Below, one piece after another: positions 9,141 through 18,475 of a stretch of 64,000 nt of DNA; position 1 is the stretch's first letter, and each line of letters begins with the position of its first letter. The DNA comes from Phormidium tenue FACHB-1052 (lineage in GTDB: Bacteria; Cyanobacteriota; Cyanobacteriia; Phormidesmidales; Phormidesmidaceae), in the NCBI RefSeq assembly GCF_014696675.1, contig NZ_JACJQN010000011.1, positions 62,001-126,000 on the forward strand, written 5' to 3'. The notes below the pieces were generated by a model that saw only the letters and a list, made by a program, of their open reading frames with translations, searched no databases and was not told where the DNA came from. A program made the translations under genes and the position numbers.

Positions 9141-9938
9141 TTACCCCACGATCGCCGCTAACAGCAGCACCACCCCCACCCCAAGGCACCCTACCATCGA
9201 CCAAAACGCAATTTTGGCGCTTTGATCAACGCTCTTGGTAATGGCCTCGTGGGATTTCAGCGTGATGATGTAGGGCTGGTCGTCCTGGGCGGGCTTCTCA
9301 ATGGCGATGGTGCCGGTGCGATCGCTCGCCATGCCCACTACCAGCAGGGGGCGATCGAGCGGTAGAACGGTCTCCCGATAGCGATAGCCCAGGGTGCGGC
9401 GGGGGCCACCCATACTCTCTTCTCCCAGCGCCAGCGAAAACGGGCCAAAGGAGAGCATGCCCCCAGCAGGGTTGCCCGGTCGAAACTCGTCCAGCACCTC
9501 TACTTGCTCGATCTTGGCCTCTTCAGGATCCACTCGTACCTGCCCCGACGGGTCTACCAGGTCGAAGGGAATGTGCTGACTGTGCTCGCTGATGGTTTCT
9601 GAACCCCTCTGAATGCTGGTCGTGACTTTGCCGTCACTGTCTTTCTGGCGCACGGTTTCTTCGTACTCGCGCACGACGGTGCTGGTGTAGCCCACGCAAG
9701 GGATTGCTTTAAATTCTGAGGTGAGGGGAACTTCGGCTTTGACAGTGCCCCATAGCCACACATAGTCGCGCCAGTCGCCGCCGCCAATTTCCTTTGAGAC
9801 GGCAGTAGCCATGGCTTCTAGGTCTGTCGCCTGACAGGCGCGGGCCAGCTTGAGCTGGCGACAGCGGCCCTGCTGGCGTTTTTGCACCCACCCGAGCACG
9901 GCCCCAGCGATAATGAAAATAATGCCTGCGATCGCCAT
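9141..9938 (-). CDS. GIDE-domain (E3 ubiquitin ligase-like) membrane protein
   Basis: 265 residues. I chose ATG at 9938 because AGGAG lies 9 bases before it; a longer frame from 9992 has no such site. An N-terminal membrane helix (MAIAGIIFIIAGAVLGWVQ) and a C-terminal helix pair (about 235-263) flank a soluble region. That region resembles the GIDE domain of mitochondrial MULAN-type proteins but lacks a RING finger. Bacterial members are common in cyanobacteria and have no known function. TSEFKAIPCVGY and YRYRETVLPLDRPL are the most typical stretches. Confidence 0.75.
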   Translation of the reverse strand: MAIAGIIFIIAGAVLGWVQKRQQGRCRQLKLARACQATDLEAMATAVSKEIGGGDWRDYVWLWGTVKAEVPLTSEFKAIPCVGYTSTVVREYEETVRQKDSDGKVTTSIQRGSETISEHSQHIPFDLVDPSGQVRVDPEEAKIEQVEVLDEFRPGNPAGGMLSFGPFSLALGEESMGGPRRTLGYRYRETVLPLDRPLLVVGMASDRTGTIAIEKPAQDDQPYIITLKSHEAITKSVDQSAKIAFWSMVGCLGVGVVLLLAAIVG

Positions 9939-10082
9939 GCTGCTCTCCTGCCAATAACTGTCAGTTCTGGCTATCAGCTTGCCCAGACGCAACGCCAGAA
10001 ACCCTGTCCCTTAACGAATTTGCACGAAAGGCTTTTGGGCTAGCGTTATCTACCGAAAGGTTTTGTTGCAAAACTTAAAGCG

Positions 10083-10113
10083 TTGCCGACTGTCCTAAAA
10101 GCCCTGATACACT
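10083..10113 (+). promoter_or_regulatory. Candidate acsF promoter within the 323-bp upstream gap
   Basis: TTGCCG (10083-10088) and TACACT (10108-10113) are spaced 19 bp apart. A TG two bases before the second hexamer gives it an extended -10 look. This leaves a leader of about 140 bases before the acsF ATG. I see no other clear element in 9939-10261. Confidence 0.35.
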
Positions 10114-10261
10114 GACATTTAGCGATTCATTGGACAGTTGTCCGCTCCTCTGTTCTCAGGATGTGAATTAGTCCAGAGCGTGCAGAGTTTAAAGACGGCT
10201 TCCCTAGCATCGCCCGCCGGAAGATAGACCGGCCCACGTTCACCGCGCCATCGAAGGACTC

Positions 10262-11338
10262 ATGGTAGATTCCCTTAAAAAGCCCGAATTGCAAGAGCTT
10301 CGCCCAGGGGTAAAGGCTCCCGCCAAAGACACCATTCTCACCCCTCGGTTTTATACCACCGACTTTGACGAGATGGCCGCCATGGATCTCTCGATCAACG
10401 AAGACGAGATGCTCGCCATCCTCGACGAGTTGCGGGCTGACTACAACCGCCATCACTTCGTCCGCAGCGAAGTCTTTGACCAGTCTTGGGACTGCGTTAC
10501 TGGCGAAACCCGGCAGGTGTTTGTAGAATTTCTAGAGCGCTCTTGCACCTCCGAGTTCTCTGGCTTTTTGCTCTACAAAGAATTGAGCCGTCGCCTCAAG
10601 GGCAAGAACCCTCTGCTGTCTGAGTGCTTTGACCTCATATCGCGCGACGAAGCGCGTCACGCTGGCTTTCTCAACAAGGCCATGGCTGACTTCAACATGC
10701 AGCTAGACCTGGGCTTTTTGACCAAGACCAAAGACTACACCTTCTTTAAGCCCAAGTTCATTCTCTACGCCACCTACCTGTCAGAGAAGATCGGCTACTG
10801 GCGCTATATCACCATCTTCCGCCACCTCGAGTCTCACCCTGAGAACGAAATCTACCCCATCTTCCGGTTCTTTGAGAACTGGTGCCAAGACGAAAACCGC
10901 CACGGCGATTTCTTCTCGGCCCTGATGAAGTCTCAGCCCCAAATTCTCAACGACTGGAAGGCCAGGCTGTGGTGCCGATTCTTCCTGCTGTCGGTGTTTG
11001 CCACTATGTACCTCAACGATCTCCGGGCCAGAGGCTTTTATGAGTCCCTCGGGTTGAATGTCCGTGAGTACGACATTGAGGTGATTGAGAAAACCAACAG
11101 CACTGCCGGACGCGTGTTCCCAGTGACGCTGAATGTTGAGCACCCCAGCTTCTTCAAGCGGTTGGATGTGGCTGCCGCGGCTAACTCTAAGCTAAGCAAG
11201 ATTGCTGAGTCGAATCAGCCTAAGCCGTTGAAGAAGCTGCAACAACTGCCTCACATTGCCACTATCGGTTGGCAGCTAGTGCAGCTCTACTTCCTCAAAC
11301 CCATAGACGCCATGGCGACACGCGGCCAGGTGCGCTAG
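10262..11338 (+). CDS. acsF: Mg-protoporphyrin IX monomethyl ester oxidative cyclase
   Basis: 358 residues, full length. This diiron enzyme forms the fifth (isocyclic) ring of chlorophyll, converting Mg-protoporphyrin IX monomethyl ester to divinyl protochlorophyllide using O2. Iron-ligand motifs are DEARH (Glu130, His133) and DENRH (Glu211, His214), with an earlier Glu in [14 protein letters not shown]. The conserved C-terminus is present ([16 protein letters not shown]). It is monocistronic, with a terminator about 40 bases downstream. Cyanobacteria often carry two cyclase isoforms for high and low oxygen; which one this is cannot be told from here. Confidence 0.96.
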   Translation: MVDSLKKPELQELRPGVKAPAKDTILTPRFYTTDFDEMAAMDLSINEDEMLAILDELRADYNRHHFVRSEVFDQSWDCVTGETRQVFVEFLERSCTSEFSGFLLYKELSRRLKGKNPLLSECFDLISRDEARHAGFLNKAMADFNMQLDLGFLTKTKDYTFFKPKFILYATYLSEKIGYWRYITIFRHLESHPENEIYPIFRFFENWCQDENRHGDFFSALMKSQPQILNDWKARLWCRFFLLSVFATMYLNDLRARGFYESLGLNVREYDIEVIEKTNSTAGRVFPVTLNVEHPSFFKRLDVAAAANSKLSKIAESNQPKPLKKLQQLPHIATIGWQLVQLYFLKPIDAMATRGQVR

Positions 11339-11380
11339 AGGACATTAGCCATTTATCGGAACGCTATCCTCGTTTCCCCC

Positions 11381-11415
11381 AGCGGTTTTGCTCTTTGAGT
11401 GAGGCCGCTTTTTTT
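11381..11415 (+). terminator. Terminator of acsF
   Basis: AGCGG pairs with CCGCT across a 19-base interior and is followed immediately by seven Ts. The stem is short but the T-run is strong. Confidence 0.7.
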
Positions 11416-11495
11416 GCCCGTCCACAAGGTGGCAGCGCTGCTGAGCGAAGGCGGTAAGATGCATAGGATTCATTGTGTGAGCTAGGAGCCGCCGA

Positions 11496-12380
11496 GTGGT
11501 GTCAACAAAAACTCAACTGTTGCGACTGGGGGGCTGCTTAGCGGTGTTTGGGATTGGGCAGAGTGCAATGGCGCTTGAGGATCGGTCTAACGGTGTTCAA
11601 TCGCTTACGCCTACAACACCTAACTTTGAAACGCCCCACAACCCGACAACCTCGGGCTTAGCCCTTTGCCCTCAGGCCGTCGATTTTGTGGAATCTTGTA
11701 CGGTTTCCTTTGAGGCGACCCTGCCAACCGTTAGCGCCGTTACTCCGTCAGAGACTCTAGCCCTCGAGCCTGAGGCCGTGGCCCCTACCCTCGACCTCGA
11801 CCCGGCTGTGATCGAAGGCAGCCCAACGCTCCAGCGCTGGCTAGAGGAGGTGCCCGATGTGGCCGATGAAATTCGCCACCAGCCCAGCTTTCGCACCAGG
11901 CTGCGGGTCGGCTATGCTCAGTTTCCCTCGACGGGGCAGATCGGTGGCTTTGGGGCAGCGGTAGAAGACGTCTTTGTGCCGGGCACGGGCCTCGCCGCCA
12001 GTGTTGACTACAGCCGCAGCTGGAATGGCCAGCGCGAATCTTACGGCGGTGAGGCGCGGTACTACCTGCTGCCTTTGGGCGGCTATTTTAACCTTGCGCC
12101 TACGGTGGGCTATCGATCGCTCAGCACCCCGGCCTACCAGATCGATGGACTAGACGTAGGTCTGCGCCTGATGCTGGTGCCGTCGCGGGGCGGTGGGGCC
12201 GACTTGGCTCTGAGCCAGCGGTGGGTGGCACCCGGCAGTGAGAATGAGGTGGGCATTACGAGCCTGGCGATCGGCTATGCCGTGACCCGGCAGCTGCGGC
12301 TAGGCACTGATTTTCAGCGGCAAAACTCTCGCTTTGGCCAAGACAGCCGTGTGGGAGTTTCTTTAGAACTGCTGCTGTAG
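11496..12380 (+). CDS. Putative outer-membrane beta-barrel-like protein
   Basis: 294 residues, GTG start after TAGGAG. An N-terminal hydrophobic segment ending in SAMALED looks like a signal peptide. A low-complexity Thr/Pro region follows. From about residue 125 alternating hydrophobic and aromatic strands appear (RVGYAQFPSTG, VDYSRSWNGQRESYGGEARYYLLPLGGYF), as in cyanobacterial outer-membrane barrels. No named family is recognised. The gene converges on dnaK across a shared terminator. Confidence 0.65.
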   Translation: MVSTKTQLLRLGGCLAVFGIGQSAMALEDRSNGVQSLTPTTPNFETPHNPTTSGLALCPQAVDFVESCTVSFEATLPTVSAVTPSETLALEPEAVAPTLDLDPAVIEGSPTLQRWLEEVPDVADEIRHQPSFRTRLRVGYAQFPSTGQIGGFGAAVEDVFVPGTGLAASVDYSRSWNGQRESYGGEARYYLLPLGGYFNLAPTVGYRSLSTPAYQIDGLDVGLRLMLVPSRGGGADLALSQRWVAPGSENEVGITSLAIGYAVTRQLRLGTDFQRQNSRFGQDSRVGVSLELLL

Positions 12381-12411
12381 TAGTTGTCGTTATAGGGCAG
12401 TGTCCAGGTAC

Positions 12412-12445
12412 GTCGGGTCAAAGCAAAAGTCGGGTCAAAGCAAAA
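12412..12445. repeat. Tandem 17-bp direct repeat
   Basis: Two perfect, adjacent copies of GTCGGGTCAAAGCAAAA occupy 12412-12428 and 12429-12445, directly before the dnaK terminator palindrome. This looks like a local slippage duplication. Confidence 0.85.
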
Positions 12446-12476
12446 AAAGGTGGAGAGCGATCGCTCTCCACCTTTT
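12445..12476. terminator. Bidirectional terminator between the 11496 gene and dnaK
   Basis: A 32-bp perfect palindrome with 16-bp arms, AAAAGGTGGAGAGCGA and its complement, is centred on GCGATCGC. A-rich and T-rich ends allow termination of either convergent transcript. Confidence 0.85.
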
Positions 12477-12518
12477 AGCTAGCCGAAGCAAGGCTGTGGG
12501 CTAGGGCGGGGTGCCCGG

Positions 12519-14426
12519 TTAGTTCGAGCCCGGTTCAGAGAACTCAGCATCGATCACATCGTCGCCACCGGAGCTATCGCCAGGGGTAGCGTCGGGGCCA
12601 GGGGCTGCACCAGCCGCGTCGCCACCGGCCTGTTGATACAGGTTGGTGCTGATGCCGTAAAGGGTCTGTTGCAGTTCGCCGGTGAGGGTTTTGATGGTGT
12701 CAAAGTCCTCGGCTTCAATGGCGGTTCTCAGCGCCTTGATCTGCTCTTCAGCTTTTTCCTTGTCGGCGGCGGGCACTTTGTCGCCCATGTCGGCTAGCTG
12801 CTTCTCAGCTTGGTAGGAGAGAGAGTCAGCCTGGTTTTTGAGGTCGATGCGCTCGCGCCGCTCTTTGTCAGCGGCGGAGTTGGCTTCAGCATCCTTGACC
12901 ATGCGCTCGACCTCATTCTCATCGAGGGTAGAGGCCCCCGAGATCGTGATGGTCTGCTCTTTACCGGTGCCCTTGTCTTTGGCAGTGACATTGAGAATGC
13001 CGTTGGCGTCAATGTCGAAGATCACCTCGACTTGGGGCACGCCGCGGGGCGCGGGGGGAATGCCAGAGAGCTGGAAGTTACCCAGACTCTTGTTGTCGGC
13101 AGCCATTTCGCGCTCGCCCTGGAGCACCTTAATCTCCACGTTGGTTTGGCCGTCTTGGGCGGTGGAGAACACCTCTGACTTCTTGGTGGGGATGGTGGTA
13201 TTGCGGGTGATCAGCTTGGTCATCACGCCGCCTAGGGTTTCAACCCCTAGAGACAGGGGGGTGACATCGAGCAGCAGAATGTCTTTTACTTCCCCAGCCA
13301 ACACACCACCCTGGATGGCGGCACCTACGGCTACGACCTCGTCAGGGTTGACGGTTTCATTAGGCTCTTTGTCGAGGGTGCGCTTGACCACGTCTTTGAT
13401 GGCGGGAATGCGGGTAGAACCACCCACCAGCACCACTTCGTCAATGGCGGTTTTGGCGATCTTGGCATCCTTGAGGGCCTGCTCGACAGGGATGCGGCAG
13501 CGATCGATCAGATCGGCGCATAGCTCCTCAAATTTGGCCCGGGTAAGGGTCATTTCCAGGTGCTTAGGGCCATCCTGGGTCGCGGTGATAAAGGGCAGGT
13601 TGATTTCGGCCTGGGTGACGCTCGACAGCTCAATTTTGGCTTTCTCAGCAGCCTCAGTTAGGCGCTGTAGGGCCTGCTTGTCTTTGCGTAGGTCGATGCC
13701 TTCCATTTTCTGAAACTCAGCCGCCAAGTAGTCGACGATCTTTTTGTCAAAGTCGTCGCCGCCCAGGTGGGTGTCGCCTGAGGTAGCCAGCACTTCAAAT
13801 ACGCCGTCGCCCACTTCGAGAATGGAGACGTCGAAGGTACCACCACCCAGGTCAAAGACCAAGATAGTTTCGTTGCTCTTGCGATCGAGACCATAGGCTA
13901 ACGAAGCGGCAGTCGGCTCGTTAATGATGCGCAGGACTTCGAGACCCGCAATCTTACCAGCGTCTTTGGTAGCCTGGCGCTGGGAGTCGTTGAAGTAGGC
14001 CGGCACGGTGATCACGGCCTGGGTGACTTTTTCGCCCAGGTACTTACCGGCATCGTCGGCCAGCTTGCGCAGAATTTGAGCTGAAATTTCTTCAGGGGAA
14101 AACTGCTGACCCGCCTGGGGACAGTCAATTTTGACGTTGTTGCCGACATTCATCACTTTGTAGGCGACTTCGGTCGACTCGGTGGTGACTTCGTCGAAGC
14201 GGCGACCGATGAAGCGTTTGACCGAGTAAAAGGTGTTCTCGGTGTTCATGACTGCCTGGCGCTTGGCGATTTGGCCAACGAGGCGATCGCCGTTCTTAGC
14301 GTAAGCAACGACCGAGGGGGTAGTGCGAAAGCCTTCGGCGTTAGCGATAACGGTAGGCTTGCCCCCTTCCATAACGGCAACCACAGAGTTAGTGGTGCCT
14401 AGGTCGATTCCAACTACTTTACCCAT
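12519..14426 (-). CDS. dnaK: Chaperone DnaK (Hsp70)
   Basis: 635 residues, full length. The ATPase domain begins [21 protein letters not shown] and contains [11 protein letters not shown] and [14 protein letters not shown] linker with [17 protein letters not shown] leads into the substrate-binding beta domain and helical lid. The C-terminal Gly/Ala-rich tail ends [14 protein letters not shown]. It refolds and protects client proteins together with DnaJ and GrpE, neither of which is encoded here. Cyanobacteria usually have several DnaK paralogues, and this one resembles the main heat-inducible type (DnaK2). The ATG is preceded by CCGGAG. Confidence 0.97.
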   Translation of the reverse strand: MGKVVGIDLGTTNSVVAVMEGGKPTVIANAEGFRTTPSVVAYAKNGDRLVGQIAKRQAVMNTENTFYSVKRFIGRRFDEVTTESTEVAYKVMNVGNNVKIDCPQAGQQFSPEEISAQILRKLADDAGKYLGEKVTQAVITVPAYFNDSQRQATKDAGKIAGLEVLRIINEPTAASLAYGLDRKSNETILVFDLGGGTFDVSILEVGDGVFEVLATSGDTHLGGDDFDKKIVDYLAAEFQKMEGIDLRKDKQALQRLTEAAEKAKIELSSVTQAEINLPFITATQDGPKHLEMTLTRAKFEELCADLIDRCRIPVEQALKDAKIAKTAIDEVVLVGGSTRIPAIKDVVKRTLDKEPNETVNPDEVVAVGAAIQGGVLAGEVKDILLLDVTPLSLGVETLGGVMTKLITRNTTIPTKKSEVFSTAQDGQTNVEIKVLQGEREMAADNKSLGNFQLSGIPPAPRGVPQVEVIFDIDANGILNVTAKDKGTGKEQTITISGASTLDENEVERMVKDAEANSAADKERRERIDLKNQADSLSYQAEKQLADMGDKVPAADKEKAEEQIKALRTAIEAEDFDTIKTLTGELQQTLYGISTNLYQQAGGDAAGAAPGPDATPGDSSGGDDVIDAEFSEPGSN

Positions 14427-14510
14427 ATTGTCTTTGCTCCGGCTTGACAGCTATATCATCTATAGTGCTTGCTCAAGCCATTTCTCTGAAGGAGGGGATA
14501 CCGAACCGTG

Positions 14511-14573
14511 GAAGGCGGGGTGTGGGGTAGGGAGGTGGATGAGGGCGGTGAGGGGGGTAGGGAAGATGGGGGA
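14511..14573 (+). repeat. G-rich tract upstream of dnaK
   Basis: At least six runs of three to six Gs occur within about 60 bases, roughly 85-145 bases upstream of the dnaK start. The opposite strand is the same C-rich spacer type seen before several other genes in the window. It could form a G-quadruplex, which is inference. Confidence 0.5.
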
Positions 14574-14620
14574 GTTATCCTGGCCCTAGGGTGTGCCTGA
14601 TAGGTGGATCTTGTAGTCGG

Positions 14621-14980
14621 TTACGATGACTGCTCGCATTCAAGGATCGACTGTAACGGCTTGACGAGGGGCGGTAGGCTGCGATGAATCGTTCGCCAAA
14701 TGGTGGGTATATCTAGCTGAAAGTATTCGTGGGCAGCTACGTTGCGCATGTCTTTCATCAAGCGCCAGGGCAGGTCAGAGTAGCGCTGTTGAATCGCTTC
14801 AGGAATGTTGGCTGAGGCCTCACCAATGATGATGAAGTCGTAAAGCACCGCCTTAAGGATAGTTTCGTCATCTTCAAACATTTCAAAGTTGATGGTTGAG
14901 GTGCGTGCTTGAATAGCGCTGATTGCGGTCAGGATGTCGTGAATGCGAAGCAGCCAGTCTCTAGAAGACACGAACAGCAT
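14621..14980 (-). CDS. hepT: HEPN-domain toxin of an MNT/HEPN module (HepT-like, DUF86)
   Basis: 119 residues, all helical. The R-x4-H-x-Y motif of HepT is at Arg79, His84 and Tyr86 (RNVAAHEY). In characterised pairs HepT is an RNase toxin and the tyrosine is AMPylated by the partner nucleotidyltransferase. The start overlaps the end of the partner gene by 20 bases, so translation is probably coupled, antitoxin first. Confidence 0.88.
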   Translation of the reverse strand: MLFVSSRDWLLRIHDILTAISAIQARTSTINFEMFEDDETILKAVLYDFIIIGEASANIPEAIQQRYSDLPWRLMKDMRNVAAHEYFQLDIPTIWRTIHRSLPPLVKPLQSILECEQSS

Positions 14981-15263
14981 CCTTAGTGACGGGTTCTCGG
15001 AGATGGGCTTTGAGTGCTGCCCGAGTTCCTATATCTACGTCACAGCCTAAAAGATCTTCGAGATAATGCTGTACCCGAAATACATCAAACAGAGTTGGCT
15101 CAATGGCGAAATCGACCAAAAAATCAACATCACTATGGTGGCGGGCCTCATCACGGGCCACTGAGCCAAACAGTTCCAATGCTTTAACTCCAAGCAATTC
15201 AAGCTCGCTTTGGTGAGCCTGGGCTAATGCTAAAACGTGCTTGCAATTCAGCGGCAAAGTCAT
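14961..15263 (-). CDS. mntA: MNT-type nucleotidyltransferase antitoxin
   Basis: 100 residues. The minimal nucleotidyltransferase motif GS-x10-DxD is at Gly33-Ser34 and Asp45/Asp47 (LFGSVARDEARHHSDVDFLVD, split by the loop). A further Asp in CDVDIG supplies the third metal ligand. It is expected to transfer AMP from ATP to the HepT tyrosine and silence it. It is first in the two-gene operon. A second, divergent copy of this module lies at 37923-38601. Confidence 0.88.
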   Translation of the reverse strand: MTLPLNCKHVLALAQAHQSELELLGVKALELFGSVARDEARHHSDVDFLVDFAIEPTLFDVFRVQHYLEDLLGCDVDIGTRAALKAHLREPVTKDAVRVF

Positions 15264-15380
15264 GCTAGAAAGCCTTGAGCTAATTTTGCCCTATTTATAG
15301 GGTCTATTTGTAGGGTAAGGTTGCTGCTTATGTTTTGGCTCTACCCTTACTGCCAGTGATAAGCGTAGCTTGATCTTAAT

Positions 15381-15836
15381 TCATTGCCAGTAGCGGCTGC
15401 CCTCGGGAGTGAGGTGCAGATTGACCACAGCCCGCTCATACACCACGATCAACCCCTGTGCTGCCAGTCTCTCGAGCAACCGCTGGCGATCGCCCACTGA
15501 CACCCGCCGATGGATCTGGCTGGGGCTAATGCGGCCCCCCTGGCACGATCGCAGAATCATCAACTCGTCGGGGGTAACAGGCCATACGGAAAGATCCAAC
15601 TTAAGCAGGGTTTTGCCGGTGAGGGTAAGGCCAAATTGAGCGATGTCATGGTCGTAGGCTAGCCAGCCCCTGGCCTGAAGCTGCTGGCAGGCTTTGACCC
15701 GCTGGCGCATAGAACTTTTGCGCTCGACGGGTAGCGCGGTGAGGGCATCGCAGGTGCCGCCAGTAGCCTTGAGTTGGCCCAGAATAGCTAACTCAAGGGG
15801 GGTTGGGGCCAGAGAGGTGGTCTGGGTCGCGCTCAT
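15381..15836 (-). CDS. Conserved hypothetical, probable tandem winged-helix protein
   Basis: 151 residues. Two similar halves each have helix-turn-helix-like spacing: ELAILGQLKATGG through VKACQQLQARGWLAYD, and DELMILRSCQGGRISPSQIH through LLERLAAQGLIVVYE. Each half ends in a strand pair (FGLTLTGKTLL, VNLHLTPEGSRYW) typical of the wing. It may bind DNA or mediate protein contacts. No family name is recognised. It has no signal peptide or membrane segment. Confidence 0.55.
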   Translation of the reverse strand: MSATQTTSLAPTPLELAILGQLKATGGTCDALTALPVERKSSMRQRVKACQQLQARGWLAYDHDIAQFGLTLTGKTLLKLDLSVWPVTPDELMILRSCQGGRISPSQIHRRVSVGDRQRLLERLAAQGLIVVYERAVVNLHLTPEGSRYWQ

Positions 15837-15904
15837 TGGGGCTGAAAATGATGCTGGCGTCCTGAAACGATTGGCGTGGAGTGAAGTGTAATGGAAGGGG
15901 GCGG

Positions 15905-15945
15905 GGCGATTCGCGAAGCGTAAAGCCTATGGCATCCAGAAACGG
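15905..15945 (+). repeat. Dispersed repeat, copy A (intergenic)
   Basis: Begins GGCGATTCGCGAAGCGTA and ends CAGAAACGG. It matches copy B at 19589-19630 with two substitutions and one indel. It contains the palindrome TTCGCGAA. Both copies are followed within about 30 bases by a CGGAATC string. Confidence 0.85.
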
Positions 15946-16052
15946 AAACTCGAAACAAGTATCCGTTTCGGAATCGTGCTCAGGGCTGGTCTCTGACCGT
16001 CGCGCTAGTTCATAGTAACTAGTTTTATCATGCCGCTTGCATCTTAACCACC

Positions 16053-18290
16053 GTGACCGCTGCTGTGTCTTTGAATTCTCAAACCTACCTGGGGCACAAC
16101 CAGGAAGCCTATCAAGAGCTGCGACTGGCTCTACAACTCAACTTGCGACGGCAGTTGCTGATTGCGGTGTGCGACGACCTGGCCCTGCAAGAGCAGCTAG
16201 CCCAGCGCCTGGAGGCCAACTTTAGCCCTCTGCCTGAGACGGTGCCTTTGGCGGCAGAGGTGCGGGCGCGGCAGTTTACGCTGGTGACGCTGCGGCTGAG
16301 CGGCGATCGCCCCGACCTAGTGCGCGAGGTGTTGCTGTGGCTGAAGCAGCAGCGTCGGCTCCAGAGCAGCCTACCGACTACGCCCGTGTTTCAGATTGTG
16401 GGTATTGATCAGCTCACCCGCCAGTCGCCCACGGTGCAAAATCGGTTTTTGGCCTCGCTGATTCGGGTCGATGCGCTGCTGACCCAGCTCGACTGTCGGC
16501 TGGTGGTGTGGGTGCCGCGCCCTTGGCTAGGCAAAATTCGCCAGTCGGTGCCGGGGTTTTGGCGATCGCGCAGCGGTCTGTTTGAGTTCATGGGCGAACC
16601 CGGTGCGTTTCCTTCGGTTCCGGCTGAGCCAGCGGTGCCACCAGGGCCAAATAATCCCTCGGCTAATCCCCCCGATCTCTGGCGGGTGCTGCGAGATGAT
16701 CTTTCGACTTTTGAGCAGCCTGCGCTAAAGAATCCTGTTTTGCAGGATGCGGCGGCACGGCCAGCAGTACCGCCCGCAGACCTGCCTACTCTGCCCGCCT
16801 CAGATGCTAAGGCTGCTCGCAGCCATGATCAGCCACAAAATCTCCAGGGCTACACCGTTATAGAGCAAGGGACGTTTTCGAGTATTGTCATGCCGCCGAT
16901 GGGGGCAATGGCAGCGGAGACCTTGGCGGCCCTACAGCGGGCTGAGCCTGTGCTGCCAACCGTTGAGCCGGTTCCTGCCCCCGCCTCGCCCGGTTCGACA
17001 TCTCCGCGCCCGGCGGGGGCTCTACAACTGCCCCCAGACTTAGCTGAAGATGTGGAGCTGACAAACCTATGGCGCTATATTCAGGGGTTGGTTGAGCAGC
17101 AGGCGGGGCCGCTGACCCTAGCGCGAGCGTACCTGGCGCTGGGCCAGATCGGGCGCGATCGCCTCTCGGTCGATGCCCCCGCTGCCAGCGTGTTGGACTT
17201 TGCGACGGCAGTGTATGACTTGGCGATCGCCGGTTTGCCCCAGGGCAGCAATGACTGGTGCGACGCCCTCAACGACCTAGCTAGCCTCTACTGGCTCCAG
17301 GGGCAGCAGGAGAGCACGCCTGACCCCACCCCCTGGCTGCGCCGCAGCGCCAGCACCTACGAAAAAGCCCTCCAGGGTGGTGCTAAAGCGATCCCCGCCG
17401 ACACCCTAGGGCGCATCTACGGCAACCTGGGCACCGTATACGGGCTGTTGGCTAACCTGGAGGAGCCAGCCCCCTGTTTAGAGAAAGCCGTAGCAGCGTA
17501 TCAGCAGGCTCTATTGCACAGCCCGGCGGCGCGATCGCCCATCGACTACGCCAATCTGCAAAACAGCCTGGGGGCGATCCACTGGCGGCTATCCCAGTAT
17601 GACCAGCCCCAGCATCACCTGGCCCAGGCTATTGCCGCCTACGGTGAAGCCCTGGCTCACCGCTCTGCCCAGGATGAACCGCTGGAATATGCCATGGTGC
17701 AAAACAACCTGGGTATTGCCTACTGGAGTTTGGCCCAGCACCAGCAGCCGGTATTTTTGCTCGAGCGGGCGATCGCTGCCTACCAAGCTGCCCTCAAATA
17801 CCGCACTGTGGACGCTGCCCCGGCTGGCTGTGCTGCCACCGCCAACAACCTGGGCACCGCCTACTGGGATCTGGCGCAGCAGGCGGCGATCGCAGGCGAA
17901 CGGCGCATTGACACCCTACAACAGGCCGTTGCCGCCTACGAAACTGCCCTGGCCGCTGCCCAGATCGCCCTGCAAGAAACGCCACCCCCTTCTCTGGGGT
18001 TTGACCTGTGGGCCACTTGCCACAGCGCCGGAGTGGTTCACGATCAGCTGGCTCAGGCACTGCCAGAAACTCAGCCAGAAGCCCGTCAGCACCATCTAGA
18101 AACGGCCCTCAGCCAATACCTGTTGGCCTACCAGGGCTGGTACGACGACCCTCAGCAGGTGGAGGTGCTGATCACAGCCTTGGTCTACAACGCCCACCTC
18201 AACTTTGAAATCTTCGGCATTCCCGGTCAGCAGGTGGTGCTCTCTAAGCTGCCGGGGGAGCTGTTGGCACAGGTGTTGCGGCGGTTGTAG
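16053..18290 (+). CDS. Large TPR protein with nucleotide-binding-like N-terminal region
   Basis: 745 residues, GTG start, weak ribosome site. Residues about 20-180 (LRRQLLIAVCDDLALQEQLAQRLE, then LTQLDCRLVVWVPRPWL) look like a degenerate P-loop or AAA-type domain without a clear Walker A. A Pro/Ala-rich linker follows (about 185-335). Residues about 345-735 hold several TPR repeats with the pattern NLGxAYWxLAQ and AIAAYxxAL. TPR arrays bind proteins; the partner is unknown. Architecture of this kind is common in cyanobacterial hypothetical proteins. It is followed by hemJ after 185 bases with no sign of coupling. Confidence 0.75.
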   Translation: MTAAVSLNSQTYLGHNQEAYQELRLALQLNLRRQLLIAVCDDLALQEQLAQRLEANFSPLPETVPLAAEVRARQFTLVTLRLSGDRPDLVREVLLWLKQQRRLQSSLPTTPVFQIVGIDQLTRQSPTVQNRFLASLIRVDALLTQLDCRLVVWVPRPWLGKIRQSVPGFWRSRSGLFEFMGEPGAFPSVPAEPAVPPGPNNPSANPPDLWRVLRDDLSTFEQPALKNPVLQDAAARPAVPPADLPTLPASDAKAARSHDQPQNLQGYTVIEQGTFSSIVMPPMGAMAAETLAALQRAEPVLPTVEPVPAPASPGSTSPRPAGALQLPPDLAEDVELTNLWRYIQGLVEQQAGPLTLARAYLALGQIGRDRLSVDAPAASVLDFATAVYDLAIAGLPQGSNDWCDALNDLASLYWLQGQQESTPDPTPWLRRSASTYEKALQGGAKAIPADTLGRIYGNLGTVYGLLANLEEPAPCLEKAVAAYQQALLHSPAARSPIDYANLQNSLGAIHWRLSQYDQPQHHLAQAIAAYGEALAHRSAQDEPLEYAMVQNNLGIAYWSLAQHQQPVFLLERAIAAYQAALKYRTVDAAPAGCAATANNLGTAYWDLAQQAAIAGERRIDTLQQAVAAYETALAAAQIALQETPPPSLGFDLWATCHSAGVVHDQLAQALPETQPEARQHHLETALSQYLLAYQGWYDDPQQVEVLITALVYNAHLNFEIFGIPGQQVVLSKLPGELLAQVLRRL

Positions 18291-18475
18291 GAGTAGGGAG
18301 TGGGGAGTGGGGGTAAGAACAATCACTCAAAATCGCAAAGCCACAATCCAAAATCGTTAAGAACCATCGCGCTCGCCTTCTCAAGGGCAAACCCTTGCAG
18401 GACAATAAAAGGCGTACTTAACGGTTTGCAACATCTCGCCAGAGCAGAGCCTTTGGCCGGATGACAGGAATACCT

